This document shows positions 21,601-48,470 of a DNA stretch of 64,000 nucleotides, in pieces (within the stretch, counting starts at the first letter, position 1; each line of letters begins with the position of its first letter). The stretch covers positions 37,869,501 to 37,933,500 of the forward strand of contig NC_134370.1 in assembly GCF_035582795.1 (NCBI RefSeq), given 5' to 3'. The translations under genes were made by a program, and so were the position numbers. Source of the stretch: Mycteria americana. Taxonomy: Eukaryota > Chordata > Aves > Ciconiiformes > Ciconiidae. The notes under the pieces are model-generated. The model searched no databases, had not been told where the DNA came from, and saw nothing but the letters and a program-made list of their open reading frames with translations.

Positions 21601-22133
21601 ACTCCTCCCACTTTGCTGATAAGGCACCTGACACGGTGTGTGTGGGGGGCAATTGCACAAAGTATTGCAATAATTTTTTATAACTTACAGTTATTTTTTC
21701 GGACCTTATCTTCTCCATTCGCCTCTTACCTCTCTGCAGCCACGGCTGTCATGGAGTAAATGCTCACAAACATTGCGGTGATGGGGAACCAGTTCTGAAA
21801 CCTGCAGAATTCCTCGCCAAAATACCAGACGTTGTGACTGGCATAAATAAAATTGAAGATGGTATTGAAAGTAGACATCAGCAAATCCGAAAGAGCCAAA
21901 TTAACAATAAAGTAATTGGTAGCAGTCCTCATTCTCCTGTGCGCAAGAATAATCCAGATGATGGTGACGTTGCCAACGATGGATGTGATAACGATGAAGG
22001 AATAGGTGATAGCCCACAAAGCGATTTGCCATCCTGGCTGGGTAAACTGGGTTACCGCCGTCCAATTACTGCTGTCCTCGAGGGAGTCAGCCTGCGAAAT
22101 GTTGCTAGCATTTAAAATGGAAAATGTGCTCAT
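12483..22133 (-). CDS. TACR2: TACR2, tachykinin receptor 2 (neurokinin A receptor), complete
   Basis: Minus-strand join is 22133-21730, 18126-17932, 14726-14570, 14234-14038, 12675-12483: 381 aa against 398 in human. It is a plasma-membrane class A GPCR for neurokinin A, normally coupled to Gq and phospholipase C. The N-terminus carries three N-glycosylation sequons (NAS, NIS, NWT). Seven transmembrane segments follow, with [18 protein letters not shown] after TM1, LALSDL in TM2, the Cys of EEFCRF before TM3, CWLPYH in TM6 and NPIIY in TM7. A CC pair after TM7 is a likely palmitoylation site. The five-exon structure with 195- and 197-bp exons is typical of tachykinin receptors. TM3 ends ERY instead of DRY, and the C-tail is shorter than in human. 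[15 protein letters not shown] and the HK1/TSPAN15 flanks support TACR2 over TACR1 or TACR3. Confidence 0.95.
13418..13465 (+). repeat. 16-bp tandem repeat, three units
   Basis: Three units beginning ccagcgtccc, the first two continuing gccgcg and actgca. The unit is GC-rich and intronic. Confidence 0.8.
13573..13618 (+). repeat. 21-bp tandem repeat, about two units
   Basis: The unit cgcccatgggctgctcctact occurs twice, with a partial third start (ccccatg). It lies about 110 bp from the 16-bp repeat. Confidence 0.8.
14038..14234 (-). CDS. TACR2: TACR2 exon 4 (TM6-TM7)
   Basis: 197 bp, the usual size in this family. Starts [20 protein letters not shown], continues [20 protein letters not shown], and ends with [16 protein letters not shown] before gtgagt. 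Carries the CWLP toggle region and NPxxY. Confidence 0.96.
14235..14569 (-). other. TACR2 intron 3
   Basis: 335 bp, donor gtcaga, acceptor gttttctag on the minus strand. Nothing else seen. Confidence 0.85.
14570..14726 (-). CDS. TACR2: TACR2 exon 3 (TM5, intracellular loop 3)
   Basis: 157 bp, one codon longer than I count in human. Encodes TM5 ([18 protein letters not shown]) and a divergent third intracellular loop ending NAKKK. The donor is AAG before gtcaga, a weak but GT-type site. Confidence 0.93.
14727..17931 (-). other. TACR2 intron 2
   Basis: About 3.2 kb. It contains a short GGA-repeat tract near 15958-15980. No exon or named transposon recognised. Confidence 0.8.
17932..18126 (-). 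CDS. TACR2: TACR2 exon 2 (TM4, extracellular loop 2)
   Basis: 195 bp, phase 2 in and out. Encodes [21 protein letters not shown]4 ([18 protein letters not shown]) and the loop with [11 protein letters not shown], whose Cys pairs with the one before TM3 in this family. Donor is AC before gtaaga. Confidence 0.96.
18127..21729 (-). other. TACR2 intron 1
   Basis: About 3.6 kb with donor gtaaga and acceptor tttcttgcag on the minus strand. It contains a T17-class homopolymer near 20219-20235. No other gene recognised. Confidence 0.85.
21730..22133 (-). CDS. TACR2: TACR2 exon 1 (N-terminus, TM1-TM3)
   Basis: The ATG at 22133-22131 ([10 protein letters not shown]) has A at -3 and gives an extracellular N-terminus of about 34 residues, close to human. 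An in-frame ATG at 22175 (MPEDFILHL) has a poor context (C at -3) and would add 14 residues. The exon ends GAG AG before gtaaga at 21729 (phase 2). Confidence 0.92.
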
Positions 22134-23634
22134 GTTTTTTTCTTCGGCTAAATGTAAAATAAAATCTTCTGGCATCTGCTCACTTTCTTGCAGTAGATGC
22201 TGGTGTTACGAATCTCCATGCATATGACTAAGTGCCGTTAAAAAGACATCGGGATGAGATGTCTCGTGTCCTCTTGTCCTGTTTTCCAAGTGATGCAATG
22301 CAGTTCCAGGAGGAGATGAGCGATACCGAGGGCCTCCTCCTTGCCTGGCATTTTAACCTATGCTTGAAGAGCAAAAACTGAAGAACAACTCTCCCCCTTG
22401 AGTTTCTTTTTCCTCTAAAAAAGAAAGAAAAAAGGGAGGAAAAAAAAAAGGGGGGGGGAAGGTGTTTTCCAGGTCGGTGACAGGCGATGTCTTCCTTTAG
22501 ATTATTTTTAGGGCCAAGAAAATATAAATGGAAGTATCAAGCCAGAAAACACTTCAAGTGGAAATCCTTCTTTTTCAGGGCAGCAGTTTTTCAAGGCACC
22601 AGGTATCTGAATGCTCTGCAGTGGGACTGAGGACATTTGGTTTTCTTTGCCTGTGTAACTGTTAAGTGCGAGGCAGGAGCTGTACTGAGATAAATTCTCT
22701 ACAGGGTTTAAGGGGACTTTGAAAGGAGGTGGAGTCTCTTGCAGACAAAAACTAAACAACCAATTCGACATAAAATGGAATGCGGCAAAGTGGTACTTGT
22801 AACTTTTTTTCCCCCCTCTCCATTTGTTTTGAAATAATCTCTGAAATGGACATGCTGCTATAGCAGGGTTTACAGGCTTGAATGCAAGGGTAGCTACTTT
22901 GCCAGGTTTACCAGTCCTGCAATCCTTGTGTTTCCAGGACCCTCCCTGGCTTCATGCGAGCTCTCATAGTAAGAAAGAAACAAAATACACTCAACGCAAT
23001 TTTAGCAAGGTGGTCTTGCTCTCTGCAGCTATTTGGAGGCTTATCTGCGTTTTTAATACATTTTACTTAATGGTGATTGCCCTATATAATATGACTCGAC
23101 CAGCCATATTTAGTAGATTTGGTATGATTTAATTTATTTAAATTACAGCAACACGTTCTGTTGGCGCTTGAAGGGTCGCCGGCGAATAATGCCAGGAGAG
23201 AGGCATTTGTGAAGGCCAGACCTGAACTGGGACTTCTGATAAGGCTTCAGTGGGAAGCTGGCACCCAGGGTCTCATCCAGGGCTCCAGAAATCCTTCTCC
23301 TGCTGCTCTCTAGCATAGAAACAACCAGAGGAGCCTCAGTTCCCAGCCTCCATGCTCCACGATGCTGAGGGGCTGAATGAGGGGCATTCCCCCTTTGGAC
23401 CGCTGCATCCCCTTTCCCAGTGTGTGCTGCAGAAAACTATTGGCCTCACGCGTGCAAGAAGGAGTATCTGGTCCTCATAGGAAAGGGGAACCCCTGACTC
23501 TGCTCAGAGCACAGTGCTCTTGCTTTCTCTCAGCTTTGCAGTAAGTGACATAAATATAAGCAACACGTTGAGGCTGAGATTTCAAAGAGTACTTGGCACC
23601 AGCTTGTGCCTATTCCACTGGAAGCTAAACATGT

Positions 23635-23700
23635 TTCAGGTATTAAAACCTGTTTTCAGATATTAAAAGCTATTTTCAGATATTAAAACCTGTTTTCAGG
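23635..23700 (+). repeat. 20-bp tandem repeat, three units
   Basis: Units at 23641, 23661 and 23681 follow tattaaaacctgttttcaga with two to three changes, and a partial unit precedes them. AT-rich minisatellite. Confidence 0.9.
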
Positions 23701-26700
23701 ATTCAGAAAGCTCCTGACGAGTAACATAAAGGAAAAACTCTCCCTGTGTGTGTGGTACTGGGATGGCAGTGGTTTTCCAGCTCCCGTAGTTGCTGGAGCT
23801 GCCAGGCTTCCCTGTAACAGGGCAGTATTTACTGGTTCAGGATCCTTTCCACCAGCTCAGCCTGGACACTTTCCTTGCTTCATTAATTTCTGCAGGCAGC
23901 CTTCAGTTAACCCACCACCTAACCACCGCAAGTCTTTAAAGCAGGTCTTCTCTGAGATGGTATTACCCAAGTATTGTTTTTTAGAAATTAATACTTGCAG
24001 TACTACATGTAGTATCTCCTTCTCTTCACGATGGACTTACCTGCAGGTAATCCCACTCCCTGCCTTACCCAGAAACTACAAAAACACACTTGTATGTATC
24101 TTCTCATGTGCATTGCAAAGCTGTTCCAGGCTCTTCTTGAAAGTCTTCCACTGACACCTCATTAAGCAGCTTATGAACCTTCCACTTTCTGTATGCCATC
24201 CAGGAGGGCTTTTCATGATTTGCAATATGAATTCAACAGCTAATAGCGTTCTTCAGATTTTTTTCCTTTGGCTTGCTCAAATCTCTTCAAATTCAAAGGA
24301 GAATATGAGCAAAAACCTCCATATGTTTAGCTGAGAGTGGAGCTAAAGTGCTTTATTAGTCTTTGTTACAGAAAGCAGAGCATAAGCAAACACTTAGAGA
24401 AAAGGACTGTACTTTTTGATTTTTCAATGGTGAACCCAAAACCTCTCTCGGCTGACTTCGAAGACGGTCAGGGTGCCCATGTTTCCTAGGAAGCACCATC
24501 GCCGCCTTCTGAACCATCTGCCCCGGTCCCTGATCTGTAACTCAGGTGATAATCGGAGAGCAGCCACCCTTTGGTCAACATTTCATCATACAAGTCAGCA
24601 GGGACTTGCTTTCGTTTATACACACCCACCCCTTTTATTCATTTGCTGGTTTTGCATTGACAAGGTTAACGTCCTGGAGCCCAGCCAGCGATGCAGCATG
24701 TGCTATCGGCCTTTTGACTTACCAACTGGAGTGATTTTTTACAAAGGCAGGCTCCAAATTCCTCAGGAAAGTTGCCCTTGCCTGGCACTACAGACAAAAC
24801 CCGCCTCTCCAATGATTTTGGAGTTATACCAGGGAAAGGGACTATCTGAGAGCAGGGTTTTGGGTTTGGCTGTTTTCACTGTTGTTTTTATTACGGGCAG
24901 GATTGTTCGGGGCCAAACATTGCCATGCTGAGTCACTGATCCCAGGCCTGAGCAAAGGGTGAGAGATGCAAACAAAAGATGAGGGTCTGGAAGGGTGAAT
25001 AAGGTGCATTTTGTCTTTTGGAAAAATAATACAAGGTAATATGGGCAGTAGAGGCTTTAATTGTATCGCACGTTGGACTCAGCTCTGGGAGGAAGGACCT
25101 TTGTCCAGGGAACAGTGCTGAGAGCAGGACGTGAGGACCGTGAGCATCCACCTTGGGTGGGGAAACGTGCAGCTGGACTGCAGCTTCATCAGCCAGGCTT
25201 GGGCTAGAAAAAAGCAGCAGAAATGCTGCTGGTAGCTCTGAAAAGCTTAGGGTCTTCCTGACACTCCCCGGTGCAGGGCTAGCTGCGGGTTTACTTCCCT
25301 TTTCTGCAGATCTCCTAAAGCCCTGGGTCAAACACTCTGCAGATCATGGCTTTTGAAGACCGTTCATGGGATCCACCATGCCCTGTACACACTTGCAACA
25401 ATGCCAGTAGCCCTGAAGGTGAGGGAGGAAATGTGGAAGTTACTGATCCTTAACGTGAACAAAACCACCACTACCTGAGCCATCGGATGGTCTTGGGAGC
25501 AGATGCTGTAATGCACAATCTGCCTCGATGCTGGCAGAGGTGCCAAGCTCTCGCTTGGAAAACTACAGCTCTGTGCTGCATTGGGGTGAGGTGGAGAGAA
25601 CACAACCCAGAAGGACCGTCAGCACCACGGGCAATTCATAACCTCTTACTTTAAACCACCATTTGCTGCTAAACTATACTAATTGGGTCCAGAAATCTTG
25701 CCATTTCCTTGTCTAGACAAAGGCTGGGATTCAGACAAAGAAAAGCATGATTCAATTATTTTCATATGGTTTTGTAACAGAAACCTGTTTTGACGTAATG
25801 GCTCAGTTCAGAGTGAAAGCAACAGGGAAATGGACGCTCCTTTTAATCAGCTTCCTCATCTAGCCAGTTATGCCCTGAAATTTTATTTGCAGAAATCAGA
25901 GCACAAACAACAAGGTAAGGCATTAGGAAAGTCAAACCAAAACTACTAATTTAGTTAAATACACAAACAAGGAAAATGCGTAAGTGACAGGAACATGTTT
26001 GGATGTGAACGATGCCCGTGAGACATGAAGAACATGCGGTAGACTTAATTTCCAGTGCTTACATGATATGTGATGCGATTTCCAGCCTGCACACCATTGG
26101 TAAGTGTCACGGATATTTGCAAATTTGCCTGAAAACTGAAGTTGTTGATATTTTAGAAGACGAATGCTCTAGGATGTTGTATTATGTGTTATTGTCAGAA
26201 ATGTAAGAGGTGATGAGCTGATCTGTCGCTGGCAGGGACCCAGGCTGGATTATTTGTTTCCCAGAAGCAGAGTTTAGCACTGCATGCAAAAGCAATGGCA
26301 CGTTTTATAACAGAATTATCCAGGAATATTTTTTAGGCTTTGTAAAAGAGGTTTTGGTAGCAACTACTGGCTCATTGTATATACCTAACAAAATGATGTG
26401 CGACTGACCACTTACACAGGTTCACATACACAGCTCGGAGGTTTTCCACAGTCTCTTTCCTGGATAACTTAAGAATAAATGCTGCCGCACTTCATCTTCT
26501 CTGATACCAGAGGCTGATTTTCAATGCGGTCTGTCTCTGCTCTGGGCCAGAATGCAACAACCAACTCTGTGACAGTTGTCTGCCACTTTGAATGAGACTT
26601 TTTTTCCCCGGAGGAAAATAGTCCTTTGTGGGACAGGAGTGCAGCACTGCGAGCTTGAAAGGGCTTATTTCATCTCGTAGGCATTAATGGTGTTTGCAGT

Positions 26701-27188
26701 TCATGATGGCTGTGTAAGACCCAACACTGACCCACTGTCACAGCAGCAGGACGTGGATAAATGTCGGCGTAGGCAGAAAACGAGGCCAGCGCAATACACC
26801 CGTTCACTGTTGCGCGTGTGCCGCGTTATTTGCAGGACGGGACCCTCTTTGCATGTGCAATTGCCTGGGCGCTATAATGAAAGGTAAACGCTCTGGTATG
26901 GCTTAATCGTGCTGCTGGAGAGCGTAGGGATTCTGCTTTGCGACGTTTACGTACGCTTAACCAAAAAACCCAGCACCCAAGCAGCAGCTTCGCGTTTATG
27001 TATTTCTGTCCACGCTGTCTTAAATGGCAATTGCAGAGCTCTGTGGCTGCGGGCGTTGCTCTGGGCTCCGGCAGCAGCGTTAGCTGCCTGTGTGAGTAGC
27101 GATATATTTTTTCTGACGTCTCCAGCTGTGGGGCTAGTCCTGAACGAGCAGCCCCTCGGCAGCCAGGCATTTGCAACGGAAACCGTGC

Positions 27189-27213
27189 AAAAAAAAAAAA
27201 AAAAAAAAAAAAA
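27189..27213 (+). repeat. A25 homopolymer upstream of TSPAN15
   Basis: An uninterrupted run of 25 A about 284 bp before the TSPAN15 start codon, at the edge of the CpG island. I see no processed-gene copy in front of it. Confidence 0.9.
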
Positions 27214-27496
27214 TCCGCTCCGGAATTTCCATTCCGCGCCCGACGTTTCCCCCCGTGTTCCTCGTGTTCCTCCGCCGTGCGCTGTGCCACCCCCGGGCAC
27301 CCACTCGCGTTACCCTCCCCGCGCCGCGCCCGCTCCCGCTCCCGGAAGCGGCGGCGAGGGCAGCCCCGGGCCCGCCCGGCGGGGCGGCCGCTCCCTGCGC
27401 GGGCACGGGCCGCCGGGAAGGGGAAGGAGGGAGGGAGGGACGGGACGGGGAGGGCGGGGGTGTCTGCGGGCGCGGCAGGTGCTGCGGGGCGGGAGG

Positions 27497-45427
<17,931 letters not shown>

Positions 45428-46213
45428 CTTTGGAAAGCTCAAATATAACTATAACTATATTTGAGGCTTCCAAAAAAAAGCAAATCTACCTGTTCCGGTT
45501 TGTGCTGGCTTCTGTAGCTATTGTAGACTGTGGGTGTAGTGAATCAGCCAGCAGACTGGCAGCGGGTCGGCAGCATGCCGATACCGCCCTAGCCTCGTCA
45601 CTCTTGGTATGTCTGCAACCAAAGACGTACCAGAAGGGCTCCGTGCCTCCGATGATGCTGCTGCGGTATCGTGATGCTGCTGGAAGGCGGGATTGTTGAT
45701 AAATAAATCTTTTTTTAATGATTACTGAGTGATATGCAGCCAGGAAAACTATTCTGGGAAGATTTGAAGGTAGATTTCTAGGAAGAGACTTTGCATCTTG
45801 GGATGTGGTATTTAAATGTTTGTCTTTTCCAACTTCATTTTCTTACTCCTTCCAAAAAAGATTTCTTACTGACCTACGTGGTGAATATTAAAGATGTGTT
45901 TAATAATTTTTTTATGCTAATCTCAGTCAATCTACTGACAATAATGGATGTGGTGCTGAACACTTCCATTGCTCAGTCTTTTGTGCCTTTTAATAATGGG
46001 GCAGATGCCAATGTCGAATCAATCAGGTAATGCTTGATATATTTTTAATGCAGTTTATTACTGTCTGGCTTTTGTATAAACTTACAGGAAGTTTGAGTCT
46101 TGTATGTACTGTATTTTTCCCTTTTAGTAAATTAACTAGGTGATTTATTATTTTCTTTTTTTTGGAGTTCTGTATATTGAGATGTTTCTAAATTTTATTC
46201 TTGTCAAAATAAA
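45428..46213 (+). terminator. TSPAN15: TSPAN15 3'UTR with two poly(A) signals
   Basis: AATAAA at 45702-45707 (proximal) and 46208-46213 (distal). The AT-rich run before the distal signal looks like the usual 3'UTR end; which is used is unknown. Confidence 0.6.
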
Positions 46214-47393
46214 AAAAAACCCAACTTTTTTAAAAAAGCACAAAGATTTTGTTTAAAATGCTTTGTATTTTCTTATCTAAATTAAGCCTGTCCATCGGAT
46301 GCTGAGTCAAAAGGCAGAAATACCTTGAGCTGTGATTCTGGCTTGGGCTTGTGATTCTTGCCTGGGGTTTTGGAGAGAGTCACTGAAGGTCTGTGCCTCG
46401 CTTTCTTCTCTTAGTGACTGCTTGGGAAGTCACTGAGAGCTCGGGGGGGGGGTTTGTTGCTGTGTCCTGAGCATTTCTCTGCAGTCTTTCCAACTCCAGC
46501 CAGGCTTGCAGCTGAAACGCACAACCTAATTACTGTGATTCTTCAAATAAACAAATTTAGGATGAGAGTAAAGTGGGTTTGGTTTATATCCTGTCTTTGT
46601 GAATCTCTTCTTTTCTGACACTCCACTAAGCCACACAGAGGAATAGCTGATGTCATTTTCTCCTTGCTGCTTTTCTTCTGCTTTTTAAATTTCCTTGTCC
46701 TGGACGTGTTTTCCGCTTTCTTCAAAACTCAGTGTTTGCTGCTTAGCTCTCCGCCTTCACCAAGGATTTCTGAGGAAGCTTCATGCTTTTCCAGGAGCCA
46801 AAAAATTACTCATCCAGTTCTTCAGTGCTTCTGATGGTGTCTAGAGATAGAGATCGCGCTGCGTTACCAAGCCCATCATCCGCAGTGCGAGGTTATTTCC
46901 TACACAGCACACTCTAGCGTTGTGTCCCGCACATGGTTACGTATTTAATTGCTCCGTATTGTTGTCACCTAAATTTTCCTGTTCTCTGTCCTGAATAATG
47001 TATTTTGGTAAGTTAAGAAGCAAGGTGTGTTTTAAAGGTGGATTTGTGTACAAAGAGAGGAAGGGGAAAAGGAGGAGGCAGCTTTGGAGGACCAAGCTGA
47101 CTGCTGGTGAGCGAGAGGAAGATTGAAGCCGAAATTGGTTTATTGTGGAGAGTGGGCTGGGAAGGTGGGAGCTGAAAGCATCAAGAGCTGAGGTGTTGCC
47201 AGAGGCAGAGCCATGCCCTGGTCTTTAGCAAGAGGGGAATAATGTTTGAATTTGAGGTGGCCAGAAGGCTGTAATGAATTGTGAAGGGGGGAATGACAAA
47301 GGCAATTTTTGTTTCTTTACTAATGGTGTCTTGTAAATGTTGTGGTGGTTTGAAGTACAAAATAGCCGGGAAAGCAGGAGATGATAGAAGCGT

Positions 47394-47486
47394 GGTTAAA
47401 ATTTGGGTGGTTTAAATGGAACAGGGAGAGTATTTGGGGATACCAGGGAGCAGTTCTCCTTTAGCAAGGAAACTGGTGGGCTGTAC
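47394..47486 (+). repeat. 93-bp direct repeat, copy 1
   Basis: ggttaaaatttgggtggttt ... ggtgggctgtac, matching 48028-48120 with about four mismatches and no gap. Family unknown. Confidence 0.88.
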
Positions 47487-48027
47487 GGAATTTTCAGCCA
47501 TCCTCAGTGCTCTCTGCCATATGCAGTGTTTAAGGGAGGGGATTTACCTGACAATCACGATCTAAACATGTGTGACTTTGTTTAATAAATGATTGATTCA
47601 AGTACTGTTGACCCTTCCCATTCCCTCAGATCTGAGGAAATAAACTCTTTTCTTCACAGGCCCATCGTGACCGGAGGGAAGGATGATGCTGATCAGGAGG
47701 TGGCTGGAGGAGAGGGAGGCAGCAGGTCTCTGCTCAGCTGCTTCCAGGCACCTGAGCTGTGGGAGACGATGGGGAGACCGCGATGGAGGGGTGAATTTGC
47801 TCTTAAGCATGAAACTTGTCTCTTCTCAGTATGCCGTGCTCATGTCCTATTAGTAGACAGATTTTTGAATGGGTTTGCAGTGTGCACAAGGTGTTTTGTG
47901 TGCTTATGAGTAGCTGGTTTATCCTGAGCCTGCAGGGCTGTGCTCTGTACTGCCCGGTTCATCTGCACGAGCGAGGTCTGGAAGGGATGTGGCATGGCAT
48001 TAGTGAACCTGCGGCTCATCTCTGGCT

Positions 48028-48120
48028 GGTTAAAATTTGGGTGGTTTAAATGGAACAGGGAGAGTATTGGGGGATACCAAGGAGCAGTTCTCCTTTAGCA
48101 AGGACATTGGTGGGCTGTAC
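48028..48120 (+). repeat. 93-bp direct repeat, copy 2
   Basis: Same orientation as 47394-47486, offset 634 bp, about 96% identical. Flanks differ. Confidence 0.88.
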
Positions 48121-48364
48121 TGATGTGTACTGTAGTGATGCTCCACACGCATCACTGACCCAACTGCCAGCATTTTCTTTTAAAATATGCATATCCCCGC
48201 ATCCACAAGCAAATCAGCTGGAAGCATGTGAAGCGCCAGACTCAAAATGTTGTCCTGGTCTGATTTTTGCGTTTGGCTGTAAGTGAAAACCAGTGTGGCC
48301 ACACTAGCAAAAGATCATCTGGGCTTTTCCAGACAGCTGACATGAAAGTTGGTTTTAAAACAGG

Positions 48365-48470
48365 TGAAGAATGCTGATCTAATTCAATCCCTGCCTTCCT
48401 GGCAGGAGCAGCCACAGCTGGACCACTCTTCGCAGACGCATCCTTAAACCTGCTCTTAAAAACGCTCCTT
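48365..48470 (-). mobile_element. Ancient CR1 LINE fragment
   Basis: Reads, on the plus strand, ctgatctaattcaatccctg, then ggcaggagcagcc, then aaacctgctcttaaaaacgc. This order matches the complement of old amniote CR1 3' regions (ctaatccaatcccctg ... cctgctcttaaaaacctcc). The element is therefore on the minus strand and heavily worn. Confidence 0.6.

Larger units (their letters stand above)
22134..27269. other. Spacer between divergent TACR2 and TSPAN15
   Basis: About 5.1 kb. The TACR2 promoter and 5'UTR should lie just above 22133, but I see no clear TATA box or CpG island there. It holds a 20-bp tandem repeat at 23635-23700 and an A25 run at 27189-27213. No supported gene. Confidence 0.7.

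Noticed and set aside
26909-27496. Open frame joined in phase to TSPAN15 exon 1
   Set aside because: It runs through the A25 tract as polylysine, has no suitable ATG near exon 1, and the family N-terminus starts at 27497.
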